Assembly (NCBI GenBank): GCA_023614405.1
Contig: CM042694.1
Span: 134,917,711 to 134,981,710, forward strand
Length of the DNA stretch: 64,000 nucleotides
Source of the DNA: Avena insularis
Taxonomy: Eukaryota > Streptophyta > Magnoliopsida > Poales > Poaceae
Direction: 5' to 3'
How positions within the stretch are numbered: the first letter of the stretch is position 1; the number at the start of each line of letters is the position of its first letter. Under the pieces are notes generated by a model. The model saw only the letters and a list, made by a program, of their open reading frames with translations, had not been told where the DNA came from and did not search any database. Below are positions 21,543 to 33,500 of the stretch, in pieces. The translations under genes and the position numbers were made by a program.

Positions 21543-24500
21543 ATGGCGACCGAAGAAGAAGCACGAGAGGCGGCAGCAGATGGAGAGGTAAGCAATGGCT
21601 CCTTGCAGTCTCTGAGGTTTTTTTTTTTCCTTTGCAGCACTTGCTTCCTTCTGTTTCCATGCATGCATACTCTCTCTGTGAAGATGTGAATCGACGCAGA
21701 GAGCTGCACAGTGAGGCGCATAATTTTAACAGTTCATCGGTAGACTTCCGCCGGTTCCGGAAGAGAAAATTATCATCGCGTCTTACTTCTCGTTCGATGA
21801 TCTCTTTGTTTTGTTGAAATGACGCTGCACACATTTTTTTGTGTTCCTAAACAAACAATCCAGAATCAAAGCATGATACTCTTAGATAGTGCAACAAGTG
21901 AACACAGATTAGATGAGCGATCAGGTTCCAGTTTGACCCATAACAAACTGGGTAAAGATGTCTAACTTTCCAAAATAGTTATTCTCTAGGCATGCTCATA
22001 AAGCATGTATTAGCAGTTATTTTTAGAAGGATCCTTTTTCAGCGAAAGACTAACTTGGATAGCAAATAAATCAACATGTACTTCCATAGACCATTTACTC
22101 ATGCCAAGTACAGCCTATGATACACTCTGCTCTGCTCTCTTGATTACTGGCAAAAGTATTCATTAGCAGTACCCCTCTATTTGCCCACTCGGTAATTCAT
22201 TTTTGAACTTGATACGAAGTTAATTGGCATGCCGATTCGGTCAATATTAACAAAAAAAATGTTAGAAATAAACTTGACAAAGCACTAGACGTTGTCTCCT
22301 ACGGGGAGAAGGTTAACCTTTACATGAACCGAAGCCTGAAAGTTACACTGAGCGTGAATTGTCAAGTGTACTGTGGTAAGAAATAGGCACAAAGTGTGTT
22401 ACTTAAAGCGTGCAGAAGCATGTAATTACAGAACTAATCCACTAAATATAGGCATATCTGTTGACAATCTCTGCTGCATGTTGGTCAAGGCTCTTCAGTA
22501 ACAAGGTTGTCCAGTTAGGATGCCCACATGCCAGATTCTGGATGGGGAACTTACATGTGGTACTGCTGTATTGCTTAAAAGGTTATTCCTGCTATTTTGT
22601 TGACCAGTCTCTGAGGAGTACTATAGCCATGAAATATATACTATTCATGCACTGAACCAACATGTGCCATTCAGTGCCATCTATTAGCAAGAAATACTTG
22701 GGGAAATCCTTGCTGTCATGTAGGACATTATATTTGTAGTTTCCTGCAGTATCATCATGTTGTTGGATATCCTATTGTATCAATAATAATTGAAAGGGGG
22801 CAACACCAAATAATACCCGATCTAAGAATGCGTAGATCAGCACTTCATTTTTTCCAACCCTCCTTTTTTGTAATAATGACAGCCCAGAGTGGCATGCAGT
22901 GTACTTCGATTTGAATGTTGGATTTACTTGTTCATTTCCCAGGAAGTTCAAGTGGAGGCTGTGGATCTAGGAACAGCCAATCTGCAAATGAACCTTGATG
23001 GCAAGCTTTCCGCTCATGGAATGAAGGACGAAACAAAAACCATGGATTCAACTGAAGGAATGTTGAAGGTTACAGAGGATCAAGTTTTAGAAAAAGCACC
23101 CTCTGTAGTCGAAATTCCTCCAGAACATACTGAAAATGGTACGTCATCTTCTCTGAATGGCCATATGAAAGAAGAGGAGATTTCAAATGAAAAGCCACAA
23201 GAAAATGGTCAGAAAGCTAACGAGCAGGTAGAAGCTTCATCAGATGGAATAAGAACTGATCAGAGCAACAGAAGTAATGGCGAAGAGGCAGTTGATTCAT
23301 TGGGCCATGTTGAGAGCACTACAGAAGATACCAGCCTGCTAACAGATGAGAATGAAGAGCCCAAGGAACATTATCAGCAAGATGTAGAAAGTGCCTCAGT
23401 GGAGGACAAAACGGTGCACGAAGACACAGTGGAAACTGACGAGCCAACAGTCGATGCTCAACAAGGCCAGAATCTGGAACCAGCAGAAGTAACCGAGGAC
23501 ACACAACATACAAGCACGTCGTGTATTCCTCGTGACGAAGTTGTAGCTGAAGCACCTGCTGTAGTCCAAACTTCTCTGGAGCCTAATGTCGTTGATTCTG
23601 GTGCCCTTCCAGATGCTAGTGATGGAAACACAGAAACAGAACCAGCTAAAGCGAATAAAGAGAGCTGTGCAGAAGATGAAGATATTGCAGAACATGCAAA
23701 TGAAATTATCAAACTAGAAGATCAACCGAGTAAGAAAACTGATGATGTGGATGCAGAGTTGGTGACGGAAGATGTGCGTACAAGCAACAAAACTGATGTG
23801 CCAGAAGATATTACTGAAGTTGAGCAAGCTGATGAGTCAACGAACCCCTGTGACCAAGAAGAGCTGAATCAAGAATCGGCAGAAGAAACCACTGACCCTG
23901 TGTGTGAAAGAACTGAAGAAACTTCCCATGAGAGCAATGTGTCTGCCTCTGAGGAGACAACTTCAGAACATGATGCAACAGCAAGGGAACCAGCCCTCGA
24001 TGTTCAAGAAGTGCAGAGCCAAGGATTAGTAGAAGAAATAGCAGATGCCAAAGAAGTTGATTCCGAGAAAACAGTTCAGCAAAGTGGTGTTGCTTTTGAG
24101 GAGGCAACACCAGAAGATAATGTACCAACCATTGAACCAAGTTCTGAAATCCAACATCTAAATAACGTGGAATCGGAAGAAATCAAGGGTCTTGAAGATG
24201 CCAAAGCTGAAGATACATCCAATGAAAGCAATGTGATAATTGCTGAAGATGCAGCTCAAGATAAGGAAGCAACAGAAGATATACAAGCAGTGCAAGGGTT
24301 GGAAGAAGAACCTAAGAGCACTGGAACTGTTGATGTGGACGAAGCTTCCAATCAACCACATGCCGGTGTCCTCAATAACCTTGCTGAAGAAGACGGTGTA
24401 CCAGCATGCCAGCCCCAGCTGACCGAATTAGAAGAAGAGGTGAAGGACACTGGAGTCACTGAAACTCAAGAAATCACTCAACAAAGTCATGCTGCTGCTT

Positions 24501-27500
24501 CAGAGGAACTAGTAACAGGAGATAATTCTATGGCAGTTGACTCACGGAATGATGATATCCAGCAAACCCTGGAACAAGGATCAGTCAAAGTTAAGGACAC
24601 AGAAGCTTCCGAGACTCAAGAAATCTGCCATGAAAGAACTATTTCTGCTTCTGAGGAAGACTCTGCAGAAGATGATGTAACAGCAGAAGGACCAATCTCT
24701 GATGCCCAAGAGGTAGAGAATGTAGAACCAGAAGAAGAAATTAAGGACAACACAGCTGACAATATCGTCGAAGCATCTAATGTGGCAACTGTTGAAGAGG
24801 CAGATCAAGAACGCAATGTGCTAACAAGTGAGGATGTGTCTGAACAGCAAACGTGGGAGGTTGAACCAGAAGAAATGCAGAGCACTGAACATGTTGAAAC
24901 AGAAGAAGCTTCTGATGAAAGGCATCCTGCTCTGTTGAAAGACCCCGCTCAAGAAGATAGTATACCAAGTGATATGCTAAAGACTGAGTCAACAGAAGAG
25001 GCAAAGGAAACTGAAGCCACTAAAACCGAAGCACTTCCCCAGGAAAGCAATATTTCCACTTCTGAGGAGCCTGCTTCAGAAGAAAATATAACAGCAAGTG
25101 AAATGACTTGTGATGCTCAAGAAGTGAAAAATTCAGAAAAAGCAGAAGATGTTGAGGGCAACAAAGATACTGGAACTAAAGATATCTCTGGTCAAAGCAA
25201 TGAAAACAACGTGGCTAATCTAGAGGAAATGGCCACAGAAGATAACACAACAATCCAAACAGATGCCAGTATTCAGCAGCTTCAAGAGCAAGAACCAGTT
25301 GAATTCAGGGACACTGAAGCTACTGAACTTCAAGGAATTTCCTCATCTCACATTGTCTCAACTTCCAGCGAGTCCACACCAGAGGATAATGTGACGGCAG
25401 AACCAAGTCCTGACTCTCAAGCAGAGAATTTAGAATCAGCAACAGTAACTGAAGAAACTAAAGATGTGAAAAGCACTGATGCAGTTGCCGAGGAGGAAAC
25501 TCCAGAGGAGCATATACAGGAATTTGAGGCCCCTGTTCATACACCATCAGTGGAGGAGCCAGAACTAGAAGAGACCAAGAGCACTGATAATCAAATGGAT
25601 GCCACCCTCCTAGAGAATTCAACTCATGAAGATAACCCAACTGCAAGTGAGTTGCTTGTGATGGAATCAGCAGAAGTGAGCAGTAGTGAAGCCACTGAAG
25701 GTCAAGAGATGCCTCAAAGTGAAGTAACTCAGTCAGAAGACCACGAAACAGAAGAAAATACGACAGCAAGTGAGCCAAAAGTCCTGGAACCAGAAGCTGC
25801 TGAAGAAATGAGAGACACTGAACCCACTGAACCTCAAGATATCTCACAACAAAGCATTGTTTCAAGTTCAGAAGAGTCTGTTCTAGAAGAAGATGTAACA
25901 GCAAAAGAACCAGCTTCTGATACAAAAGAAGTGCAAACTGAAGAACCAGAACTGATAGATGAACATAATGATGTGAAAGCTGGAGAAATATCCAACCAAA
26001 GGAGTGGGTCTATTGTTGGAGAGACAGCTCAAGAGAATTTAGAATCAGCAACTGTAACCGAGGAGAGTAGAGATGTGATAAGCACTGATGCAATTGCTGA
26101 GGAAACTCCAGAAGGACATGTACAGGAATTCGAGGCACCTGTTGACATACCACCAGTGGAGGAGCCAGAACTAGAAGAGACCAAGAATACTGAGCCTGTT
26201 GAGGTGCATGACAATGTAGCGATAAATGATCAGCCAGCAGAAGAGGTGAAGAATACTGAAGCCATACAGATTGCAGAAATCCACAATGAGAGTGGTGATC
26301 TCAATGAAGATGTCAAAAGCAATGTTGCTCTTGCAGACAAGGCAGCTCCTGACGGATACGCAAAAGCAGCAGAGGCACTAGAAGAGACCAAGAATAGTGA
26401 ACCTGTTGAAGTGGAAAATAATACAATAGCAAGTGACTTGCCAGAAGAAGAGATCAAGGACACTGAAGCCACGGAAACGGAAGTGATCCCTGATGAGAGT
26501 ACTAGTGCAAAGATCACTGAGCTCACCAATGATGCTCTTGCAGAAGAAGCAGCTCCTGAAGAACATGTAATAGAAACTGAGGCAACAATTGATATACCAC
26601 GAGCACAAAAACCAGAACTAGAAGAGATCGAGAATGCTGAACCTGCTGAGGTGGAAGAAAACATATCAGCAACTGACCAATCAGCAGAAGAGATCGAGAC
26701 AACTGATACCACGGAAGCTGAAGCAATCAACGAGAGCATCAATGCAAACACCAGCGAGCTCACTGAAGATATGACAGCAAAAGAAGCAGCTTCTGATATC
26801 AAAGAAATGCAAACTGAAGAACCAGAACTGGTAGATGAACATAATGATGTGAAAGCTGGAGAAATATCGAACCAAAGCAGTGTGTCTATTGTTGGAGAGA
26901 CAGCTCAAGAGAATTTAGAATCAGCAACAGTAAGCGAGGAAACTAAAGAGGTGAAAAGCACTGATGCAATTGCTGAGGAGGAAACTCCAGCGGAACATGT
27001 ACAGGAATTTGTGGCACCTGTTGACATACCACCAGTGGAGGAGCCAGAACTAGAAGAGGCCAAGAATACTGAGCCTGTTTCGGTTCATGACAATGTAATG
27101 ACAAATGACCTGCCAGCAGAAGAGGTGAAGGATATTCAGGCCACAGAGATTGCAGAAATTCACAATGAGAGTGGTCATCTCACTGAAGATGTCAAAAGCA
27201 ATGTAGTTCTTTCAGACGAGGCAGCTCCTGATGAAGATGCAGAAGCAACAGAGGCAACAGCTGATATACCACAAGATCAAGATTCAGAACAAGAACAGAT
27301 CAAGAATAATGAACCTGTTGAAGTGGAAGACAATATAATAGCACGTGATCTGCCAGAAGAGGAGATAAAGGCCACAGAAGCCATGGAAACTGAAGTGATC
27401 CCTGATGAGAGTACTAGTGCAAAGATCACTGAGCTCACCAATGATGCTCTTGCAGAAGAAGCAGCTCCTGAAGAACTTGTAATAGAAACTGAGGCAACAA

Positions 27501-30500
27501 TTGATATACCACGAGCACAAGAACCAGAACTAGAAGAGATCAAGAATGCTGAACCTGCTGAGTTGGAAGAAAACATATCAGCAACTAACCAATCAGCAGA
27601 AGAGATCGAGGCCACTGCTACCACAGGAGCTGAAGCAATCAACGAGAGCATCAACGCAAACACCAGCAAGCTCACTGAAGATGTGACACCAAAAGAAGCA
27701 GCTTCTGATATCAAAGAAGTGCAAACTGAAGAACCAGAACTGATAGATGAACATAATGATGTGAAAGCTGGAGAAATATCCAACCAAAGCAGTGTGTCTA
27801 TTGTTGAAGAGACAGCTCAAGAAAATTTAGAATCAGCAACAGTAAGCGAGGAAACTAAAGAGGTGAAAAGCACTGATGCAATTGCTGAGGGGGAAACTCC
27901 AGCGGAACATGTACAGGAATTTGTGGCACCTGTTGACATACCACCAGTTGAGGAGTCAGAACCAGAAGAGGCCAAGAATACTGAGCCTGTTTCGGTGCAT
28001 GACAATGTAATGACAAATGACCTGCCAGCAGAAGAGGTGAAGGATACTCAGGCCACAGAGATTGCAGAAATTCACAATGAGATTGGTCATCTCACTGAAG
28101 ATGTCAAAAGCAATGTAGTTCTTTCAGACGAGGCAGCTCTTGATGAAGATGCAGAAGCAACAGAGGCAACTGCTGATATACCACAAGCGCAAGATTCAGA
28201 ACAAGAACAGATCAAGAATAATGAACCTGTTGAAGTGGAAGATAATATAATATCACGTGATCTGCCAGAAGAAGAGATAAAGGACACTGAAGCCATGGAA
28301 ACTGAAGTTATCCCTGATGAGAGTACTAGTGCAAAGATCACCAAGCTCACCAATGATGTGAAAAGCAATGTTGCTCTTGCAGAAGAGGCAGCTCCTGAAG
28401 AACATGTAATAGAAACTGAGGCAGCAATTGCTATACCACGAGCACAAGAGCCAGAACTAGAAGAGACCAAGAATACTGAACCTCTTGAGGTGGACAAAAA
28501 CATACCAGCAACTGACCAGTCAGCAGAAGAGACCAAGGCCACTGAAGCCATGGAAACTGAAGCAATCAACGAGAGCATTGATGCAAACAGCAGCGAGCTC
28601 ACTGGAGATGTGAAAAGAAATTTTGCTCTAGAAGACGAGGCAGCTCATGAAGAACATGTAATAGCAGCCGAGACAACAGTAAATATATCACGAGCACAAG
28701 AGCCAGAACTACAAGAGATGAAGAATACTGAACCTGTTGAGGTGAAAGAAAACATACCAGCAAATGACCTGCCAGCAGAAGAGGTGAAGGAAACTGAAGT
28801 AATCGGCGAGAGCAATGATGCAAATATTAGTGGGCCCACTGAAGATGTGAAAAGGAATGTTGCACTTGCAGACAAGGCAGCTTCCGAAGATCATGTAATA
28901 GCACCTGAGGCAACTGTTGATGTACCACGAGCACAAGAGCCAGAGCTAGAAGAGATGGAGAATGCTGAACATGTTGAGGTAGAAGAAAACATATCAGCAA
29001 ATGACCTGCCAGCTGAAGAAAACTTCACAGAAAATGAGCCACAGACGACTGGCATTGAACCCACCAGACCTGAACCAACAGCCCATGAAAGCAACATTAC
29101 TATTCAGCAGCTTCAAGAGCAAGAACCAGATGAATTCTGCGACACTGAAGCTACTGAACCCCAGGGAATATCCCCATATCACATTGCCTCTACCTCTGAG
29201 GAGTTCACACCAGAAGATAATGTGGTGACAGAACCAAGTCCTGACACTCAAGCAAAGGATTTAGAATCAGCAGTAGTAACAGAGGAAACTACAGATGTAA
29301 AAAGCACTGATGCAATTGCTGAGGAGGAAACTCCAGAGGAACATGTACAGGAATTTGAGGCACCTGTTGACATACCACCAGTGGAGGAGACAGAACTAGA
29401 AGATACCAAGAATACTGAGCCTGTTGAGGCGCATGACAATGTAGCGACAAATGACCTTCCAGCAGAAGAGGTGAAGAATACTGAAGCCACAGAGATTGCA
29501 GAAATCCACAATGAGAGTGGTGATCTCATTGAAGATGTCAAAAGCAATGTTGCTCTTGCAGACGACGCAGCTCCTGACGAAGATGCAAAAGCAACAGAGG
29601 AAACTGCTGATATACCACGAGCACAAGAGCCAGAACTAGAAGAGATGAAGAATAGTGAACCTGTTGAGGTGAAAGAAAACATATCAGGCAGTGATCAGCC
29701 AGCAGAAGAGGTGGAGGAAACTGAAGTTATCAGCGAGACCACTGATGCAAATATCACTGAAGATGCGAACAGAAATGTTGCTGTTGCAGATGAGGCAGCT
29801 CCTGAAGAACATGTAATAGCAACTGAGGCAACAGTTGATATACCACGGGCACAAGAGCCAGAGATAGAAGAGATCGAGAATGCTGGACATGTTGAGGTGG
29901 AACAAAACATATCAGCAAATGACCTGCCGGCAGAAGAGGTGAAGGACACTGAGATAATGGAAACTCAAGCAATCAAGGACAGCACTGATGCAAACATCAC
30001 TGAGCTCACTGAAGATGTTGCTCTTGCAGACGAGGCAGTTCCTGATGTACATGTCGATATACCGCCAGCACAGGAGCCAGCAGTAGAAGAGATCAATATT
30101 ACTAAACCTGTTAAAGTGGAAGATAGTATAACAGCAGATGACGTCCCAGCAGAAGAAATAAATGACACTGAAGCCATGGAGACTGAAGAAATCCCTCATG
30201 AGAGCACAGATGATAGTTTGACAGCAAGTGCACCACTTGCTGATATTCAACAAGCCCCAGAGGAAAGCAGTGAACAGGGAGGCGACCCAGATTTGCTTGT
30301 CCAATCTGAAGACAGCAAGGATCAACTTGTAAAGGCAGAGGAAACAGGCCAAAGTAATGGTGCCACCCTTGAAGAACCAACTGCAGAAGACAATGCTGCA
30401 AATGAAACCGTCCCACGTGATGATGCTAAAGAAGAGCATGGACTAGAATCAGTGGAAGGAAACAAAGGCATCGAGGCCACTGAAAGTGAAGAAGCCTCCC

Positions 30501-33500
30501 ATCCAAGCCAAGATGCTGGTTTAGAGGAGCTAGTTTCAGAAAGTATTGTAGAACCAACTGAGCCAACTTCTGATATTAAGCAAGTAAATGACTTAGATGA
30601 AGCAAAAGAAATGACGGTCAATGAAGCCATCGATGATGAAGAAACTTCATGTAAGAAAACAGAGGTTGCTACTTTGGAGGGTCTATCTCCAACAGATAAT
30701 GGAACTTCACCAAAACAAAAGGTATTTGCACTTAACCACTAGTTTCTTTCATCTATCTGACAAATATAGCACTTAATTGTTTAGGATATATCATATATGT
30801 TAAGAGATGTAGGTACTGCTAAACTTGTTCAAAACTCCAAAACATTTGGAAACTGATATTTGGATGATTTTAAGTAGGTGTGCACCCTGTTTGGTTGAAT
30901 TTTATAAGTTCGTTACATCTAATTTCATTGCAACATTGTATGTAGCAAGCGACACATAGAGGCACTATCATCCATCATAACGTTGTAACTACATATATCA
31001 ACTTGTAGGTTTACTACTACCATTGTCTGACATGATTGTGTAAAAATTACCAAGGTTTAAACAAGTGATGTAAAACTGTTTTTTACCTGAAGTTGTAAAA
31101 TGCAAACTAGATTGAAGACTTGTACTTCAAAAGCATTCCATTTCAGTCATGGAAATTGTGCAGTCTGTACCAGCAGAAAAATATGCCACTACTCTGTGTG
31201 AATTTGAGCATACTTGCAGGATAACTCACTACTGCATTTTATACAGGACGGATCATCTGAGTTGGGTGAAAACATTGCTTTTACAACTCAGAAAGGTGAG
31301 AGCCCTACTGAGGATGATGTTGTACAAATTTCTGGTGAAGATACAGTAGGGATTTCAAACAATATTGAGCAAATCAAAGAACAGTCAAAAGCTATAACTG
31401 AAGCTGACACAATAAAAAGTGGTGAACATACCAGTGATCAAGGTGACGAGCAGCTTCACAATGTGGAACTTCAAATGCAAGTTTGTGAGCAGTCAGTGGA
31501 TGTTTCAGCCATTGAGCAGCTAGACAAGGACGCAAAAAAGGTTAACTTGGATCAGCAGCAGAAGGAAGATGAGGCGATTGAAGAGCGAATGGAAGAAATT
31601 CAGGGAAATGAGCAGAAACATGATGACAGTAGCACTGATTTAACCACCGAGACACTATTGGAACCCCAGAGCAATGAAATTGGCACAACAGATCTGAATC
31701 AAGACACTGATGAGTTTGAGGTGAAGATTTCTAAAACTCAATGCATTTTGTAACTTATCTCCAAACTTTTCTCATGCAGCTCCTATTCAATGTTTTCCAG
31801 GCTGAACAAACAGAGACAGTGGCTACTGAAATGCTCATGAATGAGAAAACCCTACATGTACCGCAGGGATCCATCCCAAGCACGGCAGATGTGAAGGTTG
31901 AGAACTCCAGAGAAATAGAAGAAACGCCTGAACAAGAAAAAGCACCCAACAACATTGGCACTTTATATACTGATGCTGATGCTGAAAATTATAATGAAGA
32001 CGAGAAGGAGAATATAGAAATAGATGCAGCACTAGCAAAACCTTCTACTGTCGAACTGGATAGAACAGCTGACGAAACTATAAATGAAGAGGTCAGTCCA
32101 AATTTTCTATTAACGTATTTTGAGAAATTTAGTCATGATCTTGTTTTGTTTATAACTTCTATGTTGGACCACATAAGTTCAAAATTAAACCTTTGAGGGC
32201 TCTCTGTGCTGTTCTAAGAAACACCAATTTTGCAGAGCAAGATATTTTAATTCATGTTCCTGACATCACCCTGAGCGTAATGTAACATTCATTAGGATTT
32301 TTTTTTCAGAAAATATTGTCTGCATGACAATACTAAGCACTGATTCCTATTACTCCTAGCAAACTAATTATTGCATAGGTATTAAGTAGAATTATCATTA
32401 AGATCAAAGTAAATATATCAGAATGGCCCATACGAGTTCACAATGGCATATGCTAGCATACCTTAAAAATTTACAGTACAGAGCTCAATAACACAGTAAA
32501 GATTATTGGTGGAAACTTCTCATCAGTCATGCTCAAAACAATCTAAGTTTTGCTCCTCTTGCAGGTTGGAAATGGTTTGGCGTCACCTGTCGAGAAAGAT
32601 CTTCAAAAAACATCTGACCCAGCTCCTTCAAATGAAGAAACACTAGAAAATGTAAGATATTTTTTAAGTGCTATTGATGATTTCATATACTTTGAAAGAA
32701 TAATAATCCTTTTCATTCTTTAATGTAACTATTTCAAAGATGGATCACCTAGAGCCCTTTAAAAATATCCCCCTTTTTGAACAGCAGATAAGACCCACAT
32801 TAAAGAAAATCAAAGATAGCAACAATGAACCTAGTTATACAGACAATACAGAATATCAGTAAAATGAAGAGACGTGAGCTTCAGATTTGCAGCCTATAGA
32901 GAAATAATTCTTCTCCGCAGCATCTGCATCTGTAATTTCAGTGGTATTTCATCTCTAAGCAATTTTTCCTATTTTCCCCCACGGTTGCACGCCTCTTAAG
33001 AGTAGCTTGTTTCTGAATCTGCGGTTCAAGAAACAAAGATACCAGTCACTCTCCATCTACATATTTAATTCTATCATAATGACAACAAAATGAGCAATCA
33101 TAATTGATGTGCAGGATAAGACAGTGGTTCCTGAGAATGTCGAACCTAGAGTTCATAGAGAAGAGAGAGAATGCATAAACAAGGCCAGCGATAATATGCA
33201 GGCCAGTCAAGCATCAGAAGAAGAGATCGTTGATGAAGTGGAAAAAAATCAAGAAAGGCAAAATGAAGACACTGATGTTAACAATGATGAAGTTCAGACC
33301 AAACCTGTAGATGAAGAGGCATCTGAACTGCATTCCATTGACAGCACAGACACTAAAATGGATGATACCATGAGCCCCTATGCAGAAATGGTACATGGAA
33401 GGATAGATGCACAGCCCACACAGATTGAAGAGGTGGAGGATAACAAGGCGTTCAGTTCCATCTCAGAATATGTTGTGGAATATCCTAAACAGAATGACGT

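Noticed and set aside
25905..28610. CRISPR-like or satellite array
   Set aside because: The repeats are long, in frame, coding and without unique spacers. They are protein repeats in an exon.
23319..30630. Many minus-strand frames of 60-190 codons opposite exon 2 of the giant gene
   Set aside because: They are mirror images of the Glu/Thr/Ser codon bias and tandem repeats, giving Ser/Leu/Phe-rich nonsense. None has a start context or splice structure independent of the sense gene.
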